A DNA stretch of 64,000 bases, taken from NCBI GenBank assembly GCA_002007465.1, contig LNAC01000278.1, positions 383,805 through 447,804 on the forward strand. Reading direction: 5' to 3'. This stretch comes from Ailurus styani. Lineage: Eukaryota > Chordata > Mammalia > Carnivora > Ailuridae. Below the pieces are notes generated by a model. That model saw nothing but the letters and a program-made list of their open reading frames with translations. It was not told where the DNA came from and ran no database searches. A program made the position numbers and the translations under genes. Below, piece after piece: positions 23,333 to 34,799 of this stretch. Numbering within the stretch: the first letter of the stretch is position 1; each line of letters opens with the position of its first letter.

Positions 23333-25170
23333 GGTTGATAAATCCAACTCTGCCAGAAGGGGACCCTACCTGATGTAATGAACTTTACAAAGACTCTCTA
23401 CTTTTATACATGTCCCAGAGGCATTAAGTGCACCAGAGGCTCCTATGGAAGTAACAGCTCAAAGTCAGGGGTCCAAAACTGCATCCCAGTTTATCTACAA
23501 CTATCTCACCTCCCTTGATTATTTCCTGTCACTCTCCAAACCACGAGGCACCAGCTGGCAACGATTTACAAGGCCTTAGGGACACGGACTCATCAGCCAG
23601 ACTTGAGAGGGCAGCCACGTCTGAGGAATGCTAGGGTGAGCCTGCACAAGACAGGTGGGTCCCTTCAGACCTTGCGGTCAAAGGTCTCCATGAACGTGCT
23701 TTCCGAGCTTCGGTGCCCACAGAAGCAAATGAAAACACCCCACATTCACCCACAAATCCCCAAACCATCCCTCCAAACCAAGGGCAAAGTGAGAATAAAA
23801 TAAAATACATATATATGTGATGCATCCAGGAGGAGCGCAAAGACTTCATTTATAAAGCCCTGACTAGATTCAGACAAGCCTAGGAGCAAAGAGTGACCTT
23901 CAGAACACCTCAGCAGGTCCTTGGAATGAAGTCTCTTCAAGCCACCAAGGGTGGTCCCATCACATCTCACTGCTGGGGAAGATAAGGACTGCCTACCAAG
24001 ACAGACGCCACCGAGAGCCCCAATATCTTTTCTCACTCAACGCAACTCAACTTAGTATGACCGACATTCATGAACGAGACACAATAGCTTAAAGAATACG
24101 AAAACAGATCATTCCAGAATCTATGTTTAGCTTCAGAATTCATCACTGGCTTATCTTGAAGGCTTGGACACTGTGAAAGAAAAGGCAGGTTCCTGGAGCA
24201 TGGGAGCATGCGGCGAGCCCACAGCGGGAGACAGCCACTTTCAGAAAGATACCATGGGTGACTTCTAAAGGGCTGCTGAGATTTACACACTGCCTTTACA
24301 CACTTCTAGGGCACATTTTTTATGTTGTTTCAAGTCAAATCATAGTCTCTGTGAATAGCGCCCCCCCCCGATGCTTTGCAGTGTCCAACCTGCAGGAAAA
24401 CACAGGTCGCTGTATGCAGGAGATACATAGACATCCTTCATAAAGCCCTCTCGTGATTCTGACACGACAGCCGTGCTGGCTTAGGACTACGTCTGCTACA
24501 GTGGTACTCCAGTTCAGACACAGACTGGGTATGAGAGAGGAGAAAAAAACACCCACTTCCATTCCAACGAGCTTTATTATGATGACTTCAAGTGACTAAG
24601 TGATTCCACTATAGCTTTCTCCTTTATCATCCATCCTCTGGTCTAAAGAGAGAAGAAATGCCAACAGGTACACAAAAAAGCAACAGGCCTAAATACTCCC
24701 AAACTGTGGCACTGCTCTTGGAATAAAGAGGATGGAATGTGGCTCCCAGGACCCAAGACCCTTCATACTTAGCACATGCCATGATTTCTCCTAAAACTTA
24801 AGGACTTGTCATAAATGCAAGAAGCTAAATGTGACAAATCAGAGTCCTCTTTTCTGTAGTAGGTACCAGATTTCAGTTCTCAAAAATAAAAGAAAGCAAA
24901 CATATGCACACCAAAATATGGGGCGGGGGAGGCTGGTAAAAAGTATCTCCTTTCTGCTCAGAAGGAAATCATTGTCTCAGAGTTTTGACGATTTAGAAGC
25001 ACTGAATGTCAGCCCCACTGGAAAGCAGCATATCCCCACAGCTCCTGGTCCTAGATGAGCTACTGCACAGGACAGTGGCTGCTGGCAAGGAAGGCCGACT
25101 CTGAAACCCTCAGGGAGCCTGCAGTCCTCCACTGAAGATAAACGCAGGCTCACAATTCATTATCTGCCAT
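23333..25170. other. Unassigned intronic DNA
   Basis: No confident repeats or exons are seen between the poly-T tract and the Tigger-like fragment. Confidence 0.35.
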
Positions 25171-25500
25171 CCCCCAAAGCCAAAACACTCTGAAAACGGA
25201 AAAAATTTAAGACATTTGGCAGCAAAACAAACCTGACCTCATTTGGTGGCAAAGCGTAAGCTGACTACATAAAATCATTTGTAGTCTATTTATCCCATTT
25301 TGTGTGAATATTCTTACATCTCACTGCTGAAATAATGAGGTTGAGCCTGGAGTGCTGACCCTAGCTGGATCCCTCTGAGGGTGTTATAGATGTGTACCGT
25401 ATTACCTTTCTAAAAATTCTGAATTTTAAAACCCATCTAGCCCCAAGGGTTTCAGATAAGAGGAAAAAGACTGTAGACCTATAATAGGATGACGTAAGAC
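25171..25500 (+). mobile_element. Tigger-like (TcMar) DNA transposon fragment
   Basis: CCTGACCTCATTTGGTGGCA, GAGGTTGAGCCTGGAGTGC, ATGTGTACCGTATTACC and CCATCTAGCCCCAAGGGTTT resemble a Tigger-type mammalian element. It ends about 170 bp from the 40 bp BCAR3 exon. Confidence 0.5.
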
Positions 25501-25668
25501 TCCTACAAAAGTTACCGAAGGCCTCAGAGAGTCAAATTACCCCCTGGTTGTTCCAATCCTAGCCGTCTCCTACACAGGCCAGACTGCAGCATTATTTGGC
25601 AACACTGTGTCAAAAATGGGAAATCTATTACACAGCTCTTAGTCCCATGTTAAATCCTGGTTTCCTAC

Positions 25669-25708
25669 CTTCACATATTCCAGAGTTGGGTCCAGAAGAT
25701 GCTGATCC
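25669..25708 (-). CDS. BCAR3: BCAR3 40-bp coding exon, residues 106-119
   Basis: This small internal exon has a clear acceptor on the minus strand (pyrimidine-rich TTTTCTCTTTCCAG) and donor (AAG|GTAGGAAA). Its first G completes Arg106 left open by the upstream exon, and it then reads DQHLLDPTLEYVK, matching the BCAR3 segment I recall as DPHLLDPTVEYVK. It ends in phase 0, so the next exon, outside the window, should begin with a complete codon. The exon is far too short to appear as an open reading frame. Its length is not a multiple of three, so skipping it would shift the frame. Identity rests on the residue match, the exact phase match, and the same strand and order as the start-codon exon. 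Confidence 0.93.
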
Positions 25709-26124
25709 CTGGAAAGAGAAAACAAAGTATGAGAACAATTAGAAACAATGCATCTTGCGCTGAGTGAAACGTATCCAACATCGTGTTCGCCCTGTCACCC
25801 TGTTCATTCAAATTAAGATGGGCCCACCTCCTCAGCAGTACTCAGAGCAGACAGATAAGGAGGTTAGAACAGACACAGATCCCTTTCAGGGTGTGTGCTG
25901 GGGGCAGGGCTGGGGGTAGGACACCGCCATAACCCACCTAGAAGCTCCACCTGCTTTCTCATCACGGTCAGGCTCCAAATGTTAGACTAGTTCAGGTGCT
26001 AATTCTAGATTCACTTGAGCACAAAAATGAGCCTAAAAATCTGAAGCACGGAACAGCAAGAAGGATAGAGGTGGGTATAAAGCAGGACTGGAAGCCAATG
26101 AGGGGTCCTCTGGACCTGAGAGCT
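25709..26124. other. Unassigned intron next to the 40-bp exon
   Basis: Contains the acceptor region of the small exon. No repeat is recognised. Confidence 0.4.
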
Positions 26125-26260
26125 GTGTTATGCCCTCTTTGACAGAAGAAAATGGAGGCTCACACAGGCCCAGTGGCTGCCCAGGGTCACCCAGTCACGG
26201 GGGCAGAAGATGGGAGTCTGTAGACCCAGCTCTGCTTCTAGACCGCGTCTTCCACCTTTT
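26125..26260 (-). mobile_element. MIR SINE fragment
   Basis: Antisense MIR: TGACAGAAGAAAATGGAGGC, TGCCCAGGGTCACCCAGTCA and GACCCAGCTCTGCTTCTAGA follow the reversed MIR core. Confidence 0.7.
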
Positions 26261-27590
26261 TTTTTTTTTTAATTGCTGCCTCAATTACCCCTCACTACCC
26301 CTGGTGTCAAGCGAAGCGCGTCTTTCTCATTTCCTTTGGTGCCCCAGTACTGTTCTCTCCCCGTCTAATGTCTGCTTGGGTCTGTCATAATACCACGTTG
26401 GGGTTACCCACACAATTACAAGTCAACGGCAGCAGGTGGCCCTGAGGAGGCTTGACTCCTCACAGAAATGAAGAGAACCGACTCGGGCAAAGGAGAGGAG
26501 TGGGAGATGTGAGAGCAGCCATTTTCAGCGCCTGCAGAGTTACAGCGAGGTGGCCCCCCAACAGAGGATGTGAAAAGACAGCTAGCTGCCTTCAGAGACC
26601 TAAACTTCAAAAACTCAACATATCCCTGCAGAGACGGCATCCTTTTGAGAGGACAGACTGGCTCAGAGCCTGTAAGGGTTGTCTTCTCCACAGAGAGGGT
26701 CTTAGTGTAGCTACAGAAAGAACGGCTGCCTCACGAGCGCCCCCAACAAGCAACTTCCTCTGCAAGGGTGGGCTCAACCCCCAAACCCTGGTTGTGGAGA
26801 GACCCCGTGAGACGGCAGCCCTTCTCCCCCGGAGAAGAGAGGATTCTGGTCACTGCAGGAGCACAAGAGGTCCCAACCCCCTGGCTCAGGGATACCTCTA
26901 TCTTGCGGAAATGGATGCAACCCCTAAAGCCATGCTTGGCTTGGTGTGACTGTCCACTTAGGGCTGCACACGGGGGCACCTGCGTGGAGGCAGGCTGGCA
27001 TCCAAGATGCTCCTCTCCGTGTCAGTGGATGAGGCTCTGGAGCGAGTCCCTCAGAGGGTCAAAGGATCTGAGACCAGCATAAGCTCACTGTCCTTGAGCG
27101 CATTCCCATCAAAGAGGGGTATAAACCAGGCTTTCGAAGCCTGAAAACTCTCTGCCTTCAAATTCGTTTATCAGGCGTCTTTCCCCAAAGCACTGGAGTC
27201 TGGGCTGTGACCGGTCACCACCTCGGCCACACGCTCTGGACACCGTGTCAGTGTCATCAGGTTTTGCATCCATGGAAGCACACAGCTAGTGATGAACAAC
27301 TTTGTCAGTGGCACTTTGGCTGTGTTCCCTTTTAAGCTCTTGAACCCCTGGTTTTCTCCTGAATTAACACTTCAGGGTTATAGCCAGTCAGTTGTAGGCT
27401 AATCATCTGGCCCAAAGGTCTGGCTGGCCCTGGGCAGGCAGGAAGATGTCAGAACCACTGAAATGCTCTTCTCATCTTCAAATTTCTCTTTTTATGTACA
27501 TTTAAAAATGTACGTTATATATATTCATACACCCATGTCTTAATGCATGGATAAACAGGATAGGTATGGGGGGCTGACATCAGTGGTTCC
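26261..27590. other. Unassigned intronic DNA
   Basis: Holds a 165-codon plus-strand open frame (26452-26949) that is antisense to BCAR3 and shows no known domain or splice context. Otherwise nothing is recognised. Confidence 0.35.
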
Positions 27591-28680
27591 CAAATGTTTT
27601 TTGGTCTCAGGATCTCTTTATGCTCTAAATGACTAAGGACCCCAAAGAGCTTTTGTTCATGTGGGTTATATCTACTGACTACTGGTATTAGAAATTAAAC
27701 AGAAATGTTCAAAGCATTTATTAATATTTTAAAAAGGGGCCCATTATATTTTATGTAAAACAATTTTATTACAAATAGTTACCTTTTCTTAAAAATTTAG
27801 TGAGAAGAGTGACACTACTCACACATTTTTGCAAATCTTTTTCACATCTGGCTTAGCAGCAGTACAGCTGAATTCTCATACCATTTTTTTTTAAGATTTT
27901 ATTTGTTTATTTTAGAGAGAGCGCATGTGCACAACCAGCGGGGAGGGGCAGAAGGACAAGCAGACTCCCTGCTGAGCAGAGACCACCCCCACCCAACCCT
28001 GACAGAGGGCTCTATCCCAGGACCCCGAGATCATGACCTGAGCTGAAGACAAATGCTTAACCGACTGAGCCACCCTGGTGCCCCTCTCACATCTACTTCT
28101 GTATTCAGTATGTTATGTCTTGGTTGAAGAAAAAAGTCCATCCTCACGTAGATATGTAACTGGAAAAGGGCAGGGTATTTCACTGGACTTTCAGGTAATC
28201 ATGGCTAGTCTTCTCTGATACCACACCAAAACGAAACAAGTGGTAGTTCCTTAAAGGTTCCCTGTAATGTGCATCTTGGACCACACCTCTTACTCTTCTG
28301 CATCTATCCTGCACTCTGATTGGACCTTTTATCCACGTGTGATTCTCTATCCACTGTCCGGGAAAATACTGGCTCACTGAGTTAGGCGGATATTCTAAAT
28401 TTCGACACATTTCATTATAATATTAAAAAAGAATCACATTTGTCAGTATTGTCACTGATCTCATCAAAAGTTAAGCACTGGGAAGTGTCAAGCCCATAGT
28501 GGACGAAGCAGGTTTTCCACACTTCTGATTTTCACTTGAAAGCTTGAATTTTTTCACTGGCAGCTAACACACTGTCAGATATTTTCCTTGAGCTTCATTT
28601 CATTCATTTTTGGAAAAATATTTGCCAAATACCAGGACCACAGAGTCATGGTTTGTCATTTTAATTCTCCTTTTCTCGGT
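27591..28680 (-). pseudogene. hAT-family transposase relic, second copy
   Basis: The same ancient hAT family as at 13441 but in opposite orientation. The 3' terminus CAGTGGTTCCCAAATGTTTT is at 27591, and GACCCCAAAGAGCTTTTGTT and ATGTGGGTTATATCTACTG follow. On the minus strand near 28180-28410 the frame still reads MCRNLEYPPNSVSQYF and, further on, PIRVQDR, matching the C-terminal part of the hAT transposase. Frames are broken and a CAN-SINE interrupts it at 27884-28084. Nonfunctional. Confidence 0.75.
27884..28084 (-). mobile_element. CAN-SINE nested in the hAT relic
   Basis: An antisense copy with a T-rich tail at the left and the head (minus: GGGGCACCAGGGTGGCTCAG) at the right. It splits the transposase relic. 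Confidence 0.92.
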
Positions 28681-29087
28681 GCTCAAATGTCATTCTTTTA
28701 GTTTATCTTTTTTAGACTTTTGTCCAGGATCTGCTCTTCTCACCAGATTTTGCTCTAAAATCCTTTTCCTTTTGCCTTGGAAAGCTGAAATGTTCCTTCC
28801 TTTCTCTAGAGATGTCCCTGAAAAGTCTCTGAGCTAGTTCTCTCAGAACAGGGCCTTCAAGTTCTCTTGGGAAGAGGTGGGGTGACCAACATGGACGGAC
28901 TAGGCCAGGCGCTGTGCCTGGTGGCTCCTAAGGCAGCACTGATTAGCATGGTCCCCACTCAGAGACAAGAACTCCTAGAGGCAGGGCAGCCTGTGTTCTC
29001 CCATCCAGAGAGCCCAGCACCAAAGTGCCTGGTGGCGGGGGGGGGTCTCCACAATGCCCTCCACCTTAGATGAACTTCCTGTATGCC
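28681..29087. other. Unassigned intronic DNA
   Basis: Nothing is recognised. It may include more of the degraded hAT element. Confidence 0.35.
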
Positions 29088-29205
29088 TTTTTTTTTTTTT
29101 TTAAGTAGGCCCCCACATCCAGTGTGGAGCCCAACACAGGGCTTGAACTCACGACCCTGAGATCAAGAGTCAGATGCCTAACCAACTGAGCCACCCAGGC
29201 GCCCC
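29088..29205 (-). mobile_element. CAN-SINE, truncated
   Basis: Only the tRNA-related half (minus head GGGGCGCCTGGGTGGCTCAG) and a short T-rich tail remain. The CT-rich middle is absent. Confidence 0.9.
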
Positions 29206-30734
29206 TCCTATGTTCCTCTTTGATCCTCTACCACACACTTCTCTGGGCAGAAGAGAAGGAAACTGGGAGCCTCTGGTGAGGGATAAAACTGAAGTCCCCT
29301 TTTGACCCTGCCCCCAAAATGAACTCTGTTAAGGAAACCTTGTTCATTCTGCTACAAGAGCAGAAGGGAATCCAAATGTCCTAAAATTCTAACTCAGGAC
29401 TCCCAGGGATGCCCTAGAGGATCCTCAATTTCTTCTCATCCTTTGTAGACAGGCCAGAAAGGAATACAGCAGAGTGTATAATAGAACCAAGAGTATGTTA
29501 GAAATCCAAAAACTTAAAAAAACATTGCCCTGAACTAAATTATGTTTAAAAGCTAGTTCCTATTTTTATTTTTTATTTATTTTTTCAATTAAAAAAATTA
29601 TATTTGAGCGCAAAAGGGCTGTGTCTCCCTTCTCGGCCTCCACCTCATCCCAGCTAGCCAAAGGAAGATATGAGCTAGAAAACACAGCAGTTGGCCCTGC
29701 AGCCCCAGCCTCTAATTTGAAATAGAATATCCAATTATTCATACAAGTCTGTGCAGCAAACACTCCTTAAGCCACAGATTTATATTCTCCAACAGAGATC
29801 ACTAGAAAACAAACAGAGGAACTTGGCAATATAAATGAAAAGATTAAAAAAAATTTTTTTGCTTATGCAAATTATGACTCCCCACCCTTGAGAATCCATG
29901 ATATTTTGCGCATCTCCCTTTACAACTTGGGGAGGCTGGCAGGCACCCACGGCCCCTCGGTCAGGAAGCCGCCTTACAGCGCACGGCCCGCAGACCGCAG
30001 GAAAGCAGCAGAATGAAACTGGACCCTCCTGCGATTTTGCTCTTCTGTTTATTACATTTTAAATAACATCGCTGTGTTTACTTGGGTTAAATCAGTCTCT
30101 CCAGGGTCCTGCTTTCTTAGGTTCGTACTGAGGGATGTGTAGTTGGGAGTCACAGAAATGATGTATTTGCTATTTTAGTGTGTTTCTCATCAGTAACCAG
30201 GTTAATAGTTCCTCCCTCTTAAAAGGACACTTGATCTGCATGTTTGCTATTTTGAGTTAAGAGGTTCTCTGTCTTGAATATGTAAGCCCAATTTCACTAA
30301 CAGATCTTTTCTGAGGGCTTGGAATACAGATGAGGAATGAAGTACCCTATGTCTGTCTCAAATTATAGAATGTTTTAAATGAATGAATGTTTTGACTTCT
30401 TTAAATATCATAGAATAAATTAATGGCTAACAGTGTTGCCAAACAAATGTCCTTCTGGATTCAACAAAGAGGAATCATTGTTCATATGAGGATTCTCTCA
30501 TGTGATAGAGGGATGTGAGAAACTAGATCCAACTGTTTCAGACTAGGTAGAATAAAGGGTCCCCTTAAACTCCATATAGACCGTAATCCCCAGAGCAGGC
30601 ACTCCTCCTTCGTGACATGGCATGGCATTTGCATTCTGGTTCATTCTAGTGTGTATTTATTTATATATGGTCTCTCCTCAGCAAGGCGAGCAACCCAAGA
30701 GTAGTGATGAGTCTACTTCATTCCCAGTATCTCC
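29206..30734. other. Unassigned intronic DNA
   Basis: AT-rich. A CpG-containing patch lies at 29905-30000. No gene or clear repeat is seen. Confidence 0.35.
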
Positions 30735-31065
30735 ATAGTTCTTGCATTCATCCCACAACATCATCAAGCACCTACAACACGCCATGTTGTAGGCCAGATG
30801 ATGGAAACAGAGGAATCAGGGACAAAGGATCTGCTCCCCGAGAAGCTGCAGGCAAGCGGGGAAGAAAGATCAACAGACCAGACACAACTCAAGTTGGTGT
30901 CGGTGGGAAGGAAACACCGCAGAGAGGCCTTTCAAGCCACCTTTGAGCTAAGGTTTGAGGGGAAGGTAGGGACTCACTGGGTGAAGAGGCTGTGAGGTAG
31001 GTGGTGATGAGAAATGTCCAGGCAATGGGAGAAGCATGTACAAACACATGGGGACGTGGGACATT
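30735..31065 (-). mobile_element. L2 LINE fragment
   Basis: Reversed L2 3' region: TCAAGCACCTACAACACGCC and later CTTTGAGCTAAGGTTTGAGG and GCAATGGGAGAAGCATGTAC. Confidence 0.65.
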
Positions 31066-31111
31066 GTGGTACACTTGGCAAACCACAGCAGCCAGCACCA
31101 TCCTTCCCCAA

Positions 31112-31220
31112 ATCAAAATCCTCTAATAACTCCCATCTGAACAGAACAAAACCCTGGAGTTATCACCAGAAACTTTAAGGCCCTGGTCGGCCTGGTCCCC
31201 GCCAGCTCTCCAACCTCACC
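31112..31220 (+). mobile_element. L2 LINE fragment (left part)
   Basis: AACTCCCATCTGAACAGAAC, CTTTAAGGCCCTGGTCGGCC and CAGCTCTCCAACCTCACC match the L2 3' region in sense. It continues after the MLT1 LTR at 31759. Confidence 0.65.
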
Positions 31221-31758
31221 TGGGTGGGCAGAGTTCTAAAGATGTCCCCCACCAAGAGCCTCATCTCCTGGAGAGTCAACCAAACACTAATCTCAGCATT
31301 GCTGTGAAGGGATTTGCAAGTGTAAGCCTCCAGTCAGCAGACATCAAGATCTGGCAACGATCCAAGTGGACCTGACATGCAAAGTGCGGGGGCCTAGACC
31401 TGAAGGACTCTGTTGCCAGCATGACATCACAACACAGCCTGTGATAAGGCCCATGGCACAGAACTTCGGACGGCCTCTATGTGGGAGCTGCCCCCGGCAG
31501 CTATCCAGGAAACAGACCTCAGTCCTACAACCACAAGGAGCTGAGTTCTGCCAACCACCTGAAAGACTGTGGAAGCAGCTTCTTCCCCAGAGGCTCAGAT
31601 GAGAACACAGCTGCTGACATCCTGAGTTTGAGACCCGTAACCAAGAACGCAGCTGAACTCTGTGGGACTTCTGTCCTACAGAATCTCTGAGGTAATAAAC
31701 AGGTGTTAAGGCACCAAGTCTGTGGTAATTTGTTACTCAGCAAATGCATACTAATACA
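31221..31758 (+). mobile_element. MLT1-type MaLR LTR
   Basis: An LTR in sense orientation inserted in an L2: GGCAGAGTTCTAAAGATGTC near the start, GTCCTACAACCACAAGGAGC inside, then GGTAATAAACAGGTGTTAAG, GTCTGTGGTAATTTGTTACT and ATACTAATACAC at the end. Confidence 0.75.
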
Positions 31759-32180
31759 CTCACTGGCTATTCCACTCATTCTATCCAAGACCTACTGACT
31801 TTTCTTTCCAGTGCTCAAACATGCCAAGCTGGTCGCTGCCTCTGTGGCTTGGCATTTACCACTGCTCCTTTGCCTGGAACATTCTCCCTACAGTTCTCAA
31901 AGTCTCACTCCCTCACAACGGTCAGGTCTCTGCTCAAACACCTCCTCAAAGAAGCTCTCCTTAAACACCTATCTAAATAATCCCCACCATTACCCTCTAT
32001 TGCCTTATCTGGCTTTATTTTTTTCCACATTATCTGATATTATAGGAAACGTTTATTTGCTCACAGTCTTTTTTCTGGAATATAATCCTGCAAGACTGAG
32101 GCTTTCTCTGCTTTATTCACCTTGGTAGCTCCTGTGCTCTGCATGCAGCAGTTGCCAGTAACCATTTGCTGAATTCATGA
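31759..32180 (+). mobile_element. L2 LINE fragment (right part)
   Basis: Sense L2 3' end: GTGCTCAAACATGCCAAGC, GCCTGGAACATTCTCCC, GGTCTCTGCTCAAACACCTC and a final AACCATTTGCTGAATTCATG. Open frames here (31744-32128) are repeat-derived. Confidence 0.85.
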
Positions 32181-32189
32181 ATAAAAGAA

Positions 32190-32560
32190 CAAGTAATGGA
32201 AGTGCAGGGTTGGGGGAGGCTCAGGAGTGGTGGGGGTTTGGGAGATCAGCATGAAGAAGAGGCAGAGCCAGAGCATAAGGGGCTTGGATGCCATGTAAAC
32301 ATGTCTAAACTTAGGAAAGCAGTGGGATTTGTTGAACAATCTTAAGCTGCAGAAGAACCAGAGATTTGTGTGTTAGAAAAGTCCCCCTGCACTGGTGTGG
32401 AAAACAGATCCGTGGGGGGCAAGATGGAGTCGGGAAGACCAAAGGAGACAACACTGGAGAGGTCTGGGTAACAGAGGGAGCGGGGATGGTGTACAGATTT
32501 AGGAGACTTTTCGAAGTGAGAAAAGACAGATGGTGGTAAATGACTGGCTTCAGTGAGCCA
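32190..32560 (-). mobile_element. L2 LINE fragment
   Basis: Reversed L2 words: CATAAGGGGCTTGGATGCC, AGGAAAGCAGTGGGATTTG and GGGGGCAAGATGGAGTCGGG. The 122-codon minus frame overlapping it is not a gene. Confidence 0.6.
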
Positions 32561-33060
32561 AAGGGAAGAGAGGTAAGGGCACTTGCTGAATGCTTTCTAA
32601 GGGAACTAAGTAGATGGTGCCTAGCACATCTCAATATGCTCATGAAGAATGAACTAGCAAAAACCTTTGCTTCAAGCACTGTACTGTATGAACTTTTAAG
32701 ACTGTATCGGGATCTCTAAGACTTTGCCCCATTACCACCCTTTTTCCATGGTTAGCAGTGCACGTCTGATTGCTGCCATTCAGCTACTGAATGTCTCAGA
32801 TAAGGTCCCTTGCTTTTCAACTGGTAAGTTTCTTTCAGAAGGATCATTCACATCTTTCAAATTATGAACATGTAAATCTTTCCCATAAAGTATGATGAAA
32901 TATAATATTTAAGCGATCCCTTCACACCGACAAAAACAGTTAACTCATGAAGGAAACAGAACAAAACAAGATAGCTGTGTAGATACCTGGCCAAGAATAC
33001 CTATTTTACATAATCCTTTTGGTCTTCTCCATCAGCCACCCCCTCCCCCCGCCCCCCGCC
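32561..33060. other. Unassigned intronic DNA
   Basis: Nothing is recognised apart from a C-rich run at about 33040. Confidence 0.35.
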
Positions 33061-33205
33061 AGCAACCAGTGCTTATTTGTGGCTTTTCCATGGGACTGTA
33101 CCCTCCGTGAGGGTAAGGGCCACTCCTATCTTGCTCACCAATGCATACTAAGCCCTTAGAACTGTATTTGTCACGTAGCAGGCAATTAATAAATAAAGGC
33201 AAGCA
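33061..33205 (+). mobile_element. L2 LINE 3' end fragment
   Basis: TGTACCCTCCGTGAGGGTAA, CACCAATGCATACTAAGCCC and GGCAATTAATAAATAAAGG follow the L2 terminus in sense. Confidence 0.6.
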
Positions 33206-33299
33206 TGGACAAATGAAAATTTAAACCACAAAAAAAACACCTTTGTATATAGTCTAAATAAGGCCTCAAAAAATTAGAAATTTCTACTCTGGGATTTTG

Positions 33300-34777
33300 A
33301 TGTGCTTAATACGGTAGGCCAGATACTCTGAAAACTAAAGGATAGATTACAAATATATTTTCAAATGCATTGTGGAAGTCACGAGAAAGATAAATCCTCA
33401 AAAAGCACAGACATATACAAAACATATACAGAAACAGAGAACAAATCAAGAACAAGAGGGTAAGAAGCAAAGCAGGAAGGGTAAGCCCTAGGTCCACAGA
33501 AGTCGGCAGCTAACCGTGAAGCCATGAGAATGGGACTACACCACTCCTACAAAAATAATAGGCAAAAACAAATATGTACATAAAAATTAAGAAGGTAGGA
33601 TGCTCTCCAGCAGGGGGAACCAAGAAGAAAACCTACTGTCTCCACCACAAATCCTGCTGGAAAAAATGACAGTAATAAGAGTCTCCTCTAAGAACTTGTA
33701 ACCACAGATCAGCCTTCCTGTTGGTTGGGGTTCAAATTTATACTACCTGCTTTGACAGAGAATCCAGAACTAAGAAATTAAAGTGTCTGGGTTGGTGGTG
33801 CCATCAGTAAGGAAATAGTGTAAATACTCTCTGGGGGGAAAACTTTATCAACAGAATGCCACTCAGGATATCCACAAACGTGGTCAAACATAAATTTCCT
33901 TTCAGAAATAACCACATACACAAGGAAGCAAGCCCCCATCACTGAAGTCAGCAGAAAGAACAATAGACTGAGATCCTCAAAGACTTCAGACACCGGAATA
34001 TCAGATATAGCGATAAAATAACAATGTATGATTTTAAAAAAAGACGGAATCAAAAAGTGGTCTCAGAATAAACAGATGGTTATAAAAATAAAAACTGACT
34101 AAAATATTTAACCTGCTATGTAATAGATTAAACATGACAGAAAATATGACAAATCTATGAAGAAATTATAAACAAATATACAAAGACACTATACAAAACA
34201 CAGCACAGAGAGAAAAGGTGATGGGAAACACAAAAGCGATGTGGAAGGCAGAATGAGAAGGCCTAACTACATTTAGAATGAGAAGGCCTAACTCCAGAAG
34301 AGGAGACTCGAGAGAGAAAAAGCAATTGTCAAAGACTTAATGATGGGAAATCTTCAAAATAAATGAAAGATACCCATTCTCAGATTCAGGTATCCCAATG
34401 CAACCTCTAAAGTATTTCAACAAAAATCCATTCTCACCTAGACACAGCACAGGGAAACTACAGACCATCAAAACCAGAAAGAAGATGATAAAAGCAGCCC
34501 AAGAGCCAAGGAAGGTTGCCCACCATGCAATGAGGATTAGGTTGGCAGCGGGTCTTCATCAGCCAGAAGGGAAAGTGAGGAGCTCAAAATTTCCTGCCTG
34601 GTGAAACTACGAAGAACAAGGGTGAATAAAGACAGAGAACACCATTGGGGAAGAGTGAAGAGGATGCCAGAACAGCAGCTGAAGATCTAGGAGTGAATAA
34701 TGCACGCAGTAACTAGTAACCATGTAGGTGACTCCGAACCAGCATAAGAACAAGACAAATGTGTCATCTGTGGAGTT
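33300..34777 (+). mobile_element. HAL1/L1-like LINE, old
   Basis: A-rich strand with HAL1/L1 ORF1-region words (CACCGGAATATCAGATATAG, ATTCAGGTATCCCAATGC, AAAAGCAGCCCAAGAGCC). A local near-duplication of AATGAGAAGGCCTAACT occurs at 34250-34285. No intact frame remains. Confidence 0.55.
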
Positions 34778-34799
34778 AAAAAAAAAAAAAAAAAAAAAA
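34778..34799 (+). repeat. Poly-A tract
   Basis: 22 A between two LINE segments. It may be an old LINE tail or a junction. Confidence 0.9.

Noticed and set aside
1..25668. SH2-encoding BCAR3 exon in the left part of the window
   Set aside because: I searched the minus strand for the expected residues after K119 (FSKERHIMD and the WYHGR motif of the SH2 start) and did not find them, so the next exon is taken to lie beyond position 1.
26452..26949. 165-codon plus-strand open frame antisense to BCAR3
   Set aside because: No recognisable domain, no splice or promoter context, and overlapping frames on the other strand. Chance is the simplest explanation.
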